From Candidatus Saccharimonas sp. (GTDB taxonomy: Bacteria > Patescibacteriota > Saccharimonadia > Saccharimonadales > Saccharimonadaceae): a stretch of 39,501 bases of DNA. Made by a program: the position numbers and the translations under genes. This document shows, one piece after another, positions 17,054 to 25,038 of this stretch. The DNA lies in the NCBI GenBank assembly GCA_022736555.1, contig DZCW01000007.1, forward strand, positions 1-39,501. The letters are read 5' to 3'. The notes below the pieces were generated by a model, which did not search any database, was not told the DNA's origin, and saw nothing but the letters and a program-made list of their open reading frames with translations. Positions within the stretch are counted from its first letter, which is position 1. Each line of letters opens with the position of its first letter.

Positions 17054-18604
17054 CTATTGGCCAGGAATTCTAAATTGGCTAGGATCATTAGCGTTTGATG
17101 GCGGTAGCGTACTGGTCATCGGTGTAACCGGTTCAACTACTGGTGCGCCAAAGCTCGGCATAGCCGGCATAGCCGTCGATACGGTCGATGCTGCCGTTAC
17201 TATAGGTATCGTAGGCATTGTTGTCATTGTTGTTGGGGGTGGCAAAGTCGAAAAATCAGGCAGCGGTGGGGGCAAAGGTAAATCAACAACCGACGGAGCA
17301 CTTGACATTGGGCCACTGCTAAATATATCAACAGATTGCGACGAATCCTCGGACTGTCCAGCGCTGTTTATTGGGGTGTTGGAAGTAGATGAACCACCTA
17401 AATAGGAATGAGACAATATCGTCTTATTTTGTTGGTCTTCTATATCGCGCCTAGCCTGTTCGGCAGCTTCTTCGGCTGTAGCGTTTAATGTACCGCCTAG
17501 TGATGGCTCGGCTGCAGCTCGGGGAATGGTCGTAGCAATTTGCGGCGCAATCGTTGAAGCAGGTGGCAATATCGGTGCCGGAGCCGCAACTGGAATTGGG
17601 GTTGTAGCTGGGATTATTAATGGTTCTATATTATGATTTTCAACAACTTCGGGTTTTATCGGCGGGACCGCAACTGAAGAAATCGGCACATCAACCGCTT
17701 TTTCCAACTGATGGTTTATAGTCAAATCCCCCGTGGGTAATGTCGAAACCGATGGTTCGGTTACAACCTGTGGAACTGGGCTGGCGATTTTAGTAGCAAC
17801 CGTACTGATATCAGCACTAGTTTCTGATGAATTTATCTCATGAGATTCTCTTAACTGCGTAGATATCAATTGCTGATCAGCCCCAGCCGCCATCAATTGA
17901 GCGGCAATGTTCATCGTGCTAGGAGATGTCAATATATTACTAAATCTATCAGTAGCCGCTACGATACCGGTTAATAATGAGGTCGAAATTTGCTTGTCTA
18001 ATAGAGATTTGTCAGTTTTTAGACTGTCGCTAATATTAGCCACCATCTCGCTTAGGCTACTAGCAGAACCGTCATGCCAGTCTAGACTGCCTAGTTGGCT
18101 AAATTTATCACCAGCACTAAATGTGACAATAGTCACATCTTGCAATACCTGCCCATGGGCTTCTAGCGACATATCTAGATGGTCTTTGCTGGCAACGCCC
18201 AAGGCTAATACTAATTCGACATTATAGTCACCTTGACTAAATTCTAGATCATTACTAGTGATAGTTGTTTTATATGGCGTAATAAAAATTTTCACTACAT
18301 CGCCATCAACTTTGTAACGTAGATGGTCGGCTTTTTCTTTATCTAAAGCAACTATAAAATCACGTAAGCTGTCGGCGCTGTTCTCGAATACCTTATCTGG
18401 GTTTAGGAATGAAATAGCTGGTGGAATTGCCCCGCTAAAAATAGCCGTGGCATGTTTATCTAGTTTATTCAAAAGCGCCGTCAAGCCGAGGGCTGCCGAT
18501 AAATCATCGACCGATGGGTCGCGACTGACGGTTATTAGAATATTGGTCGAACTTTTGATCTTGTCGACAATTTGTTGTTTTATCTTGAGGTCAGCATCAT
18601 TCAT
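17054..18604 (-). CDS. Degenerate NrnA/DHH-like protein with Pro-rich tail
   Basis: 516 residues. Residues about 1-275 follow the layout of NrnA-type DHH phosphoesterases: ILITVSRDPSVDDLSAALGL where NrnA has HxxPDxD, FSAGD where NrnA has the DHH motif, SASSLSEMV matching SASSVSEMI, and LTGIVAATDRF matching the GIVGDTGRF region. The metal-binding His and Asp residues are mostly gone, so phosphodiesterase activity is unlikely. Residues about 275-516 are low-complexity and rich in Pro, Ala, Ser and Thr, with repeats of the PPLPPP and PPPTT kind. Position next to truB supports descent from NrnA. The present role is unknown; a nucleotide- or RNA-binding scaffold is one guess. Confidence 0.75.
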   Translation of the reverse strand: MNDADLKIKQQIVDKIKSSTNILITVSRDPSVDDLSAALGLTALLNKLDKHATAIFSGAIPPAISFLNPDKVFENSADSLRDFIVALDKEKADHLRYKVDGDVVKIFITPYKTTITSNDLEFSQGDYNVELVLALGVASKDHLDMSLEAHGQVLQDVTIVTFSAGDKFSQLGSLDWHDGSASSLSEMVANISDSLKTDKSLLDKQISTSLLTGIVAATDRFSNILTSPSTMNIAAQLMAAGADQQLISTQLRESHEINSSETSADISTVATKIASPVPQVVTEPSVSTLPTGDLTINHQLEKAVDVPISSVAVPPIKPEVVENHNIEPLIIPATTPIPVAAPAPILPPASTIAPQIATTIPRAAAEPSLGGTLNATAEEAAEQARRDIEDQQNKTILSHSYLGGSSTSNTPINSAGQSEDSSQSVDIFSSGPMSSAPSVVDLPLPPPLPDFSTLPPPTTMTTMPTIPIVTAASTVSTAMPAMPSFGAPVVEPVTPMTSTLPPSNANDPSQFRIPGQ

Positions 18605-18655
18605 TGATATTTTTCCTGATTTTTATTTTGTCTAGAATTTAATGATAATATACCA
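18605..18655 (-). promoter_or_regulatory. Promoter of the NrnA-like/truB unit
   Basis: TGGTATATT on the minus strand (18655-18647) is an extended -10 box; transcription would start near 18640. The 36-base leader carries AGGA about 11 bases before the ATG. Confidence 0.45.
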
Positions 18656-18710
18656 TAAGTGTTTCATACTCGTCAACAGGTCGACTACATATAGGATAAT
18701 AGTGGCGCTC

Positions 18711-18739
18711 TTTACAATTTTAGGTTTTTACCTTATAAT
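18711..18739 (+). promoter_or_regulatory. Strong sigma-70 promoter of rpsT
   Basis: TTTACA (18711-18716), a 17-base spacer, TATAAT (18734-18739). Transcription is predicted from about 18746, leaving a 37-base leader with AGAGG about 12 bases before the ATG. Confidence 0.8.
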
Positions 18740-18782
18740 CACTCACTGATTGTATTATTATTTAAAGAGGTAAAGAAGCAAC

Positions 18783-19181
18783 ATGCCAATCATTAAATCA
18801 GCTATCAAGCGCGCCAAACAAACTATTAAACGCCGCGCACGAAACGTCGGCATTAAACACGACATCAAAGAAGCCAGCAAAGCTTTCGTCGCAAAGCCTA
18901 GCGCTAAAACTCTAGGTGCTACTTATAGCGAAATTGACACTGCTGTTAAAAAAGGTCTAATCAAGAAAAACACGGCTGCTCGTCGTAAATCACGACTATC
19001 AAAAGTTGCTAAAAACGCAGGTGTTAAACTAGCCTCTGCTAAGAAAGAAACTACTAAGGCAGCTCCAAAAGCCGAAGCTAAACCAGCTACCACTAAAGTC
19101 GCTGCTAAAAAAATAATTGCTAAACCTGCCGTAAAAAAGACCGTAGCTAAAAAACCAGCTGTTAAAAAAGCTGCTAAATAA
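18783..19181 (+). CDS. rpsT: 30S ribosomal protein bS20 with Lys/Ala-rich tail
   Basis: 132 residues. The first ~88 residues are a normal bS20 three-helix bundle (MPIIKSAIKRAKQTIKRRA at the start; KKGLIKKNTAARRKSRLSK later), which binds 16S rRNA at the base of the 30S body. From about residue 89 the protein continues with some 45 residues of Lys, Ala, Pro and Thr, with repeats such as AKKPAVKK. Such tails resemble histone H1-like tails and are absent from typical 85-95-residue bS20. It has its own promoter and terminator. The tail may bind RNA or DNA (inferred). Confidence 0.95.
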   Translation: MPIIKSAIKRAKQTIKRRARNVGIKHDIKEASKAFVAKPSAKTLGATYSEIDTAVKKGLIKKNTAARRKSRLSKVAKNAGVKLASAKKETTKAAPKAEAKPATTKVAAKKIIAKPAVKKTVAKKPAVKKAAK

Positions 19182-19200
19182 TCCCCTTCATAGAGGGACA

Positions 19201-19228
19201 AACAGCCCCACCTCGGGGCTGTTTTATT
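19201..19228 (+). terminator. rpsT terminator
   Basis: Stem AACAGCCCC (19201-19209) with GGGGCTGTT (19215-19223), five-base loop, running into TTTTATTT. It overlaps the last codon of the convergent yggU. Confidence 0.9.
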
Positions 19229-19448
19229 TGTCGATTTCGACTATTTTATGCCGGCTGGTATGCCCACGGATTATTTTCACCCGCGACTTTGGCACGCCAT
19301 AGTATTTCGACAGTAATTTAATCAAAGCTTCATTTGCCCGACCATCCGCCGCCACTTCCCGAATATAAACAATCAATAATCCATCAGACTGCGGTTCGAT
19401 TAGCGGGCCTTTAGTACTGTTGGGCTTGATAGTTATATTTATTTTCAT
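19224..19448 (-). CDS. YggU/DUF167 family small protein
   Basis: 74 residues: the whole length is a DUF167 domain (INITIKPNSTKGP, then VREVAADGRANEALIKLL-type IREVAADGRANEALIKLL, and KIIRGHTSRHKIVEI). The family is widespread from bacteria to humans and its biochemical role is not settled. It is convergent with rpsT and shares the terminator region. TATAAT-like boxes lie 12-25 bases before the ATG on the minus strand. Confidence 0.93.
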   Translation of the reverse strand: MKINITIKPNSTKGPLIEPQSDGLLIVYIREVAADGRANEALIKLLSKYYGVPKSRVKIIRGHTSRHKIVEIDK

Positions 19449-19624
19449 TGCTTAGATTATATTATAAAAACAGTGAATCGAGTCGTCATAATTTTCATTA
19501 TGATAATCAATCCTGCCCTCGGTTTTACCACAAATTCGATCTACACCACCTAGCAATTATTCGCGTGATCCGTCACCTGCGCGCATATTTAAGACTCGTT
19601 TCATAAGTACCATTATAACTTAGA
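19449..19624. other. Intergenic region with a GNRA-loop hairpin
   Basis: This 176-base gap between holA and yggU holds no convincing gene. In the minus-strand direction it can form TCATAAT-GAAA-ATTATGA (19503-19486), a 7-bp stem with a GAAA tetraloop. I looked for tRNA, SRP RNA and RNase P signatures and saw none. A-T-rich promoter-like sequence for yggU lies at its left end. Confidence 0.4.
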
Positions 19625-20530
19625 TTAGATATTCGCGATTTTAATCAGGGCACGCTCGACTAATAGCCACGGGTCGGTCTTTGATAATTTCATATCATCA
19701 TCAACCTCGGTTAAAATCGAGATTATTTTACTAACACCACCCTTGCCTACTCGCTTAGCAATCGGCGTTAATTTCGAAACAACATAGGGATGAATGCTAA
19801 AATCCTTGGCGATATTATCCGAATCCGTTGCCGATACAATCGCCGCTAGTTGAAAAGCCTGACTGAATAATAGTGCCGACAAACGATAAACATCATCAGA
19901 TTGTTCTAACACTCGTATCATTTGCACTAAATCATCAATGCGACCGCTTAGGGCTGTTTCAAAAAGGTTAAAGACGTTTTCAGTTAAATTGGCATCGATG
20001 ATATTTTTGATAGTTACCTCTGAAATATCGTCAACCATGGCTAACTTTTCGAGGGCGTGGAATAATTGCCACTGATCAATACCAACACGCTGCACTAAAA
20101 TTAGAGCACTTTTCCTATCCAATACAAAACCTAGTTTCTTGGCTTCTGAAATAACCCACTGCTCGGCTTTGGCGGTGTCGCGATCAGACCATGGCTGAAA
20201 TTCCCGAACCACGGCATTATCTTTTAAGGTCTTAAAGGTCGTAGTGCGCTTATCAGGTTTTGGCTCGATCAAAACTAAATGAATATCATCAGATATTTTA
20301 TCCAGCCAATCACCGAAAACCGTCCAAACGGCTTTATTTTCGCTAAGTCCCCTGACTATCAATAATCGCTTTTCAGCGAACAGACTCACGCCCATTAAAA
20401 TATCTGGCAACCGCGCCAGATTCAGATCGTTGCCATCAATCTTTTCGGATTCACCTATAAAATCGCTTTTGATTTCAGCCAAGGCACGTTCAATTTCGAA
20501 AGAGTTTTTACCAACCAACAAAGTAATCAT
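19625..20530 (-). CDS. holA: DNA polymerase III delta subunit
   Basis: 301 residues with the HolA pattern: start MITLLVGKNSFEIERALAEI, then LLIVRGLSENK and a C-terminal helical collar (LSALLFSQAFQLAAIV; KTDPWLLVERALIKIA). Delta opens the sliding clamp in the clamp-loader complex; it has the AAA+ fold without a working Walker A, as expected. It lies 15 bases after fpg, last in the polA-dut-HAD-fpg-holA series. The sequence is divergent but length and end motifs fit. Confidence 0.88.
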   Translation of the reverse strand: MITLLVGKNSFEIERALAEIKSDFIGESEKIDGNDLNLARLPDILMGVSLFAEKRLLIVRGLSENKAVWTVFGDWLDKISDDIHLVLIEPKPDKRTTTFKTLKDNAVVREFQPWSDRDTAKAEQWVISEAKKLGFVLDRKSALILVQRVGIDQWQLFHALEKLAMVDDISEVTIKNIIDANLTENVFNLFETALSGRIDDLVQMIRVLEQSDDVYRLSALLFSQAFQLAAIVSATDSDNIAKDFSIHPYVVSKLTPIAKRVGKGGVSKIISILTEVDDDMKLSKTDPWLLVERALIKIANI

Positions 20531-20545
20531 TGTATTTAGTATAGC

Positions 20546-21415
20546 CTAAAGCCGTTGGTCATGCGGACAGATGTGAGTACCGCGACCCGCTACTTTGATT
20601 TTAATTATTTCCGTGCCACAACGCGGACAAGGCAAACCTTCGCGCCTAAAAACACGGGCAAAATCCATGTAACTACCTTTTTTACCCTCGGCGTTAACGT
20701 AATTATGATTAGTACTACCGCCCTTTTCGATTGACAGGTTCATAACCGCACGAACCTCTGTGTATAGATCCTTAAATTCTTGGTCGGTAATAGATTCAAC
20801 TAAACGTTTTGGATGAATCTTGGCGCCCCACAGCGACTCATCGGCGTATATATTACCGACACCAGCAATCACCGTCTGGTCTAATATAGCGGCCTTAATG
20901 CTAGTTCTAGGTCGACGCTTAAACCGACTAATAAATTCCATAGCGTTAAAATTGGCTTCAAGTGGTTCGGGACCAACCTTTTTCATAAAATCTATATTAG
21001 GTACTTCGGGTGTTGGTAATAGTCTAACCCAACCAAATTTACGTTGATCATTGAAATATAAATGCGAGCCATCAGTAAAATCGAAGGTCACACGCGTTGA
21101 TTTGTCCGGTAAATTATTAATTAAACTGTCATTTGGGTGCCCTGCCCCAAATCGCGAGTTATCATCTACGAATACTAGCTGCCCAGTCATTTTGAGATGA
21201 ATCACTAATGTGTAATTCGTCGATAAATCAATTAATAAAACCTTGGCGCGACGGCGAACTTCACTAACATCAGCATTGACTAAAAAATTTTTAACATCAG
21301 CCGCGGCATTAGGAAAACTTTTGGGATTATCGTGATTAACGGACACAATTTTACGTCCGACAATTAACCGTTGCAGTCCGCGTTTGACAGTCTCGACTTC
21401 GGGCAATTCAGGCAT
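20546..21415 (-). CDS. mutM: Formamidopyrimidine-DNA glycosylase (Fpg/MutM)
   Basis: 289 residues. The catalytic N-terminal PELPEVETVKRGL is intact (Pro2 and Glu3), followed by the beta-sandwich with LVIHLKMTGQL, the helix-two-turn-helix region (AGVGNIYADESLWGAKIHP) and the zinc finger. It excises 8-oxoguanine and FapyG and cuts the strand. The finger reads Cys263-x2-Cys266-x16-Cys283-x2-Asp286, so the fourth zinc ligand, normally Cys, is Asp. The start overlaps the end of the upstream HAD gene by 8 bases, implying translational coupling. Confidence 0.96.
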   Translation of the reverse strand: MPELPEVETVKRGLQRLIVGRKIVSVNHDNPKSFPNAAADVKNFLVNADVSEVRRRAKVLLIDLSTNYTLVIHLKMTGQLVFVDDNSRFGAGHPNDSLINNLPDKSTRVTFDFTDGSHLYFNDQRKFGWVRLLPTPEVPNIDFMKKVGPEPLEANFNAMEFISRFKRRPRTSIKAAILDQTVIAGVGNIYADESLWGAKIHPKRLVESITDQEFKDLYTEVRAVMNLSIEKGGSTNHNYVNAEGKKGSYMDFARVFRREGLPCPRCGTEIIKIKVAGRGTHICPHDQRL

Positions 21416-21986
21416 TGTTTATTCTCATAAGCCTAGCTAACTCAACCTTTGCCTGTTGGACAGTGTTAAATATAATACCTTGCATACCAGCACTAACAGC
21501 TCCGTCAATATTAACCGCCATATCATCGATCATCACACATTCCGATGGCTCGACACCTAGTTTATTGGCCGTCAACTCGAATATAGCTACTTCAGGCTTA
21601 ACCATACCGACATCACCAGATATAATTATCTCGTCAAATAGATCTTCGTTACCTGCAATCAGAGTTTTGTCCAGCCAACCATGACCAACATTACTGAGCA
21701 TACCTATTTTATATTGGTTTGATGTTTTTAATTCGCGCGCCCAATCGATAGCTGCTTTGTTTTGTGAATTCACATCATAATAACGCGATCTAACCTCTTC
21801 GGGCGTTATACCAATCAATTCGGCCATAGCGATATCGAATTGTTGATGCGAGATCATACCGTAATCCGATTGGTGCTCTAAATCACTTATACTAGATATG
21901 AGGTGTGGGTAGGATTGATATAATAAATTACGCCCCGAAGTAATCAATACACCGAAACAGTCAAAAATAATTGCCTTTATAGCCAT
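21408..21986 (-). CDS. HAD-superfamily hydrolase
   Basis: 192 residues. HAD motif I is IIFDCFGVLI (nucleophile Asp9), motif II GMLSNVG, motif III Lys in GMVKPEVAIFEL, and motif IV CVMIDDMAVNIDGA. The layout with Phe two after the nucleophile resembles the YihX/epoxide-hydrolase-N-terminal and dehalogenase-like group. The substrate is not predictable; a sugar phosphate or nucleotide is likely. It sits 3 bases after dut and overlaps mutM by 8 bases; given the operon, a house-cleaning nucleotide phosphatase is a reasonable guess. Confidence 0.88.
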   Translation of the reverse strand: MAIKAIIFDCFGVLITSGRNLLYQSYPHLISSISDLEHQSDYGMISHQQFDIAMAELIGITPEEVRSRYYDVNSQNKAAIDWARELKTSNQYKIGMLSNVGHGWLDKTLIAGNEDLFDEIIISGDVGMVKPEVAIFELTANKLGVEPSECVMIDDMAVNIDGAVSAGMQGIIFNTVQQAKVELARLMRINNA

Positions 21987-21989
21987 GAA

Positions 21990-22454
21990 TTAATCCTTTT
22001 TATTATTTAAAACATCGCCCGTGCTACCAAAACCACCAGACCCACGTTCGGTTTGGCTAAGTGAATCAACTTGGTCCCAAGCCACATGTTCATATTTCGC
22101 AATCACCAGTTGGGCGACGCGCATATCAGGTTCAATCACAAACGGTTCACTACCCAAGTTAATCATTAGGACACCGTATTCTCCCCTATAATCACCATCG
22201 ATCGTGCCAACACCATTAACCATAGTCATACCGTATTTAATACTCATACCACTGCGAGCCCTAATTTGCGATTCATAGCCAGGTGGCAGTTCAATCGATA
22301 AGCCAGTCGGTATATTTACTCTCTCCATCGGCTGAACAATTACCGATGTATCCAAACAGGCATGCAAATCCATACCAGCGGCGTGTTCAGTTTGGTAAGC
22401 TGGCAGAATTGCATTTTCTTTGAGTTTCGTTATTTTTACATTTAGATCGGTCAT
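21990..22454 (-). CDS. dut: dUTP diphosphatase (dUTPase)
   Basis: 154 residues, trimeric dUTPase family. Conserved motifs in order: AGMDLHA, ARSGMSIKYGM, NGVGTIDGDYRGEYGV with the catalytic Asp, and ERGSGGFGSTG at the C terminus. It hydrolyses dUTP to dUMP and pyrophosphate, keeping uracil out of DNA and supplying dTMP synthesis. The ATG abuts the polA stop directly, with GGGGAG inside the end of polA serving as its ribosome binding site. It complements the uracil-DNA glycosylase elsewhere in the window. Confidence 0.97.
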   Translation of the reverse strand: MTDLNVKITKLKENAILPAYQTEHAAGMDLHACLDTSVIVQPMERVNIPTGLSIELPPGYESQIRARSGMSIKYGMTMVNGVGTIDGDYRGEYGVLMINLGSEPFVIEPDMRVAQLVIAKYEHVAWDQVDSLSQTERGSGGFGSTGDVLNNKKD

Positions 22455-24989
22455 TTATAACACTCCCCAATTCTTGCCAATATTGACATCAACTTTTAAT
22501 CTAATCCCGAGCTCTGGAATGATATTTTCAAGCGTATCCCGTAATACATCGGCAACTTTATCGGCATTCTCGGCTGGACATTCAACCAAGATACTATCGT
22601 GAACCTGCAAAATCTGTTCGCCTAACCCAGCTAATTTCTTATCAACCCTAATCATGGCTAATTTCATAATATCAGCCTCGGTGCCTTGGATCGGCATATT
22701 AGCCGCAGCCCGTTCAGCCGAAGCCCGAACCATAAAATTACTACTGAGCACATCTGGTGTCGGACGACGACGGCCAAAATAAGTTTCGACATAACCTTTG
22801 ATGCGAGCATCCTCGATAGTTTTATCGATATACTTACGGATTGGTTGACGTAATTCAAAATATTCATCAATGAATTTTTTAGATTCGGTAAAGTTCATGC
22901 CAGTAGCCGCACTCAAACCGTGCGGGCTCATACCGTATAAAACTCCGAAGTTAATAACTTTGGCGTTACGCCGTTGGGCTTTCGTGATATCATCCATCGG
23001 TATGCCGTAAACTTCACTAGCGGTTTTAGTATGGATATCAACATTGCTATTAAAATCATTGATCATATTATGATCATCCGCCAGGACTGCTGCTAAACGA
23101 AGTTCAAATTGTGAGTAATCAGCGCTAACAAATACCTTGCCACCGTCGGCCACAAAAGCTTCGCGAATCCGCCTACCTAATTCAGTTTTGATTGGAATAT
23201 TCTGTAAATTAGGGTTAGTACTGCTCAGGCGACCAGTACTAACTACATCCTGATTAAATGTAGTGTGAATTCGATTATTTTCGTCAGCAAGTTTTGGCAA
23301 CGTGTCGACATAGGTATTTTTGAGTTTAGCCAGTTCCCTGGTTCGTTCAATTAGTTCAATAATTGGATGTTGTCCGCGTAATTTATCCAACTCTTTTTGG
23401 CCAGTACTAAACCCTGTTTTGCCTCTTTTTATACCGCCAGTCGGTAATTGTAATTTAGTAAACAGAACTTCCGATAATTGAGCTGGGCTACCAATATTAA
23501 ACTCGTAGCCGACCATTGCAAACATTTCTTGTTCAAGCTTTTTGTGTTCATCGCCCAGTTCTTTGCTCATTGAATCTAATATTTTCGGATCAATCCGTAT
23601 GCCACGATTTTCCATAGAAAATAGAATATGAGTCAGAGGAAAGTCTAAGCCGTGCGCTACACTAGCTAACTTTGGCTCGGCCTTGAATAATTCAATTTGT
23701 TGATTATATACATGCCAAATCGCAGCTACGGCGATTTGCGGCGAATCAATATCATATCCAACTAAGCCAGCCAGTGATCTGTCACGCCTTAGCGGATCGA
23801 GTAAAAATGTCGACTGGTTTATGTCGTGCAATTCACTAAATTTCACCATGACATTTTGATCGGCCAACTGATGATATAGAATCTTAGTGTCATAACCAAT
23901 CACCGTTGCTAATTCAAAAACACGCCAAACACTACGATCTAGATTGCTAATTCTAGTTTGTGAAATCGTTTTTTGATCAGTCGATAGCCATAATGTGTCG
24001 TCATCAACATATAGAACAATTGGGGCATTTACCATCAGGCTGTCTGGCCAGGGTGTTTCCGTTAATAGATTAGGTTTAACCCTGGTATCAATGACTTCGC
24101 TGGCCGATTCGTTAGCCTGCATATGTTTTGGCAGGCGTTTTACGAGCGATGAAAACTCTAGTCGTTTTAAAATCGCCGCAACCTTATCCAGATCAGTATC
24201 ATTAACATCAGCAACATCCCAATCGAGTTTAACTGGGGCATCAACCCAAATTCGCGCTATTTTTTTTGTCATATATGCCAGCTCTTTACCAGCAATCAGT
24301 TTTTTAGCGACCGTGGGTTTAATGTCGTCCAGATGATCATAAATATCATCTAAATTACCAAACTGCTGCAATAGCTGGATGCCAGTTTTATCACCGATAC
24401 CGGGTACGCCCGGTAGATTATCCGATGAATCCCCAGCTAATGATTTCAGATCCAGGAACTGTTCAACCCCGATGCCGTATTTTTTTTCAAAATATTCGAC
24501 ATCAAACTCTTCCAGGTTAGATAGACCGTTCTTCAGTGCATAAACCTTGGTCATAGGCCCGATAAGTTGCAGAGCATCCAAATCACTAGTTAGCAAACAA
24601 GTCTCAATACCTCTTTCGGTCGCTTCCTTAGCAAAAGCTCCTAATATATCATCAGCCTCATAATCGTCTAGCTCGTATAATGGCCAGCCAAAAGCCTCGA
24701 GCAGCTCGTGCAAGATAGGAATTTGCTCGTAAAAGTCATCAGGCGCCTTTTTACGACCAGCTTTATACTCGGGATATATCTCACGGCGTTTGCGAATATT
24801 TGTGTCTTTTTTATCCCAAGCTACTGCCACATAGTCGGGTTCGAGCTTTTTGATCAGCTCAATCGCTAGACTAGCAAACCCGTAAACACCACCTGTAGGC
24901 GTGCCGTCGGCCATTGATAAATTCGGCATAGAATAATAACCACGATAAAAAACCGATTTACCATCAATCACAGCCAAACGTTTTGTCAT
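22455..24989 (-). CDS. polA: DNA polymerase I, proofreading domain inactive
   Basis: 844 residues from the ATG at 24989 (MTKRLAVIDG); a start 18 bases further upstream is possible but would lie in the promoter. Domains: 5'-3' nuclease (1-~290, with YEADDILGAFA and LTSDLDALQLI), a degenerate 3'-5' exonuclease-like domain (~310-460) without the DxE metal ligands, and the family A polymerase with motif A DYSQFELRLAAVLADD, motif B RRNAKVINFGVLYG and motif C QVHDSILVE. It fills gaps and removes primers, without proofreading. First gene of polA-dut-HAD-mutM-holA; predicted mRNA start is at the ATG itself. Confidence 0.97.
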   Translation of the reverse strand: MTKRLAVIDGKSVFYRGYYSMPNLSMADGTPTGGVYGFASLAIELIKKLEPDYVAVAWDKKDTNIRKRREIYPEYKAGRKKAPDDFYEQIPILHELLEAFGWPLYELDDYEADDILGAFAKEATERGIETCLLTSDLDALQLIGPMTKVYALKNGLSNLEEFDVEYFEKKYGIGVEQFLDLKSLAGDSSDNLPGVPGIGDKTGIQLLQQFGNLDDIYDHLDDIKPTVAKKLIAGKELAYMTKKIARIWVDAPVKLDWDVADVNDTDLDKVAAILKRLEFSSLVKRLPKHMQANESASEVIDTRVKPNLLTETPWPDSLMVNAPIVLYVDDDTLWLSTDQKTISQTRISNLDRSVWRVFELATVIGYDTKILYHQLADQNVMVKFSELHDINQSTFLLDPLRRDRSLAGLVGYDIDSPQIAVAAIWHVYNQQIELFKAEPKLASVAHGLDFPLTHILFSMENRGIRIDPKILDSMSKELGDEHKKLEQEMFAMVGYEFNIGSPAQLSEVLFTKLQLPTGGIKRGKTGFSTGQKELDKLRGQHPIIELIERTRELAKLKNTYVDTLPKLADENNRIHTTFNQDVVSTGRLSSTNPNLQNIPIKTELGRRIREAFVADGGKVFVSADYSQFELRLAAVLADDHNMINDFNSNVDIHTKTASEVYGIPMDDITKAQRRNAKVINFGVLYGMSPHGLSAATGMNFTESKKFIDEYFELRQPIRKYIDKTIEDARIKGYVETYFGRRRPTPDVLSSNFMVRASAERAAANMPIQGTEADIMKLAMIRVDKKLAGLGEQILQVHDSILVECPAENADKVADVLRDTLENIIPELGIRLKVDVNIGKNWGVL

Positions 24990-25001
24990 ACTATTAGTAT
25001 A
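24990..25001 (-). promoter_or_regulatory. polA promoter, leaderless
   Basis: TATACT on the minus strand (25001-24996) stands 6 bases before the ATG, so the predicted first transcribed base is the A of the start codon at 24989. No clear -35 box. This also argues for starting polA at 24989. Confidence 0.6.
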
Positions 25002-25022
25002 CCGCAATCGTCAGTGATAATC

Positions 25023-25038
25023 TGCTACAATAACTGAT
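25023..25038 (+). promoter_or_regulatory. Promoter of the small kinase gene, leaderless
   Basis: TGCTACAAT (25023-25031) is an extended -10 box; transcription is predicted at 25038, one base before the ATG. It is divergent from the polA promoter, both within 49 bases. Confidence 0.65.

Noticed and set aside
19449-19624. tRNA, SRP RNA or RNase P RNA in the gap next to yggU
   Set aside because: No T-loop with a paired stem, no GGAAG-type SRP loop and no RNase P core motif could be found by eye.
24990-25007. Start of polA 18 bases upstream of 24989
   Set aside because: It lies within the -10 region of the polA promoter, and family alignment begins at MTKRLAVIDG.
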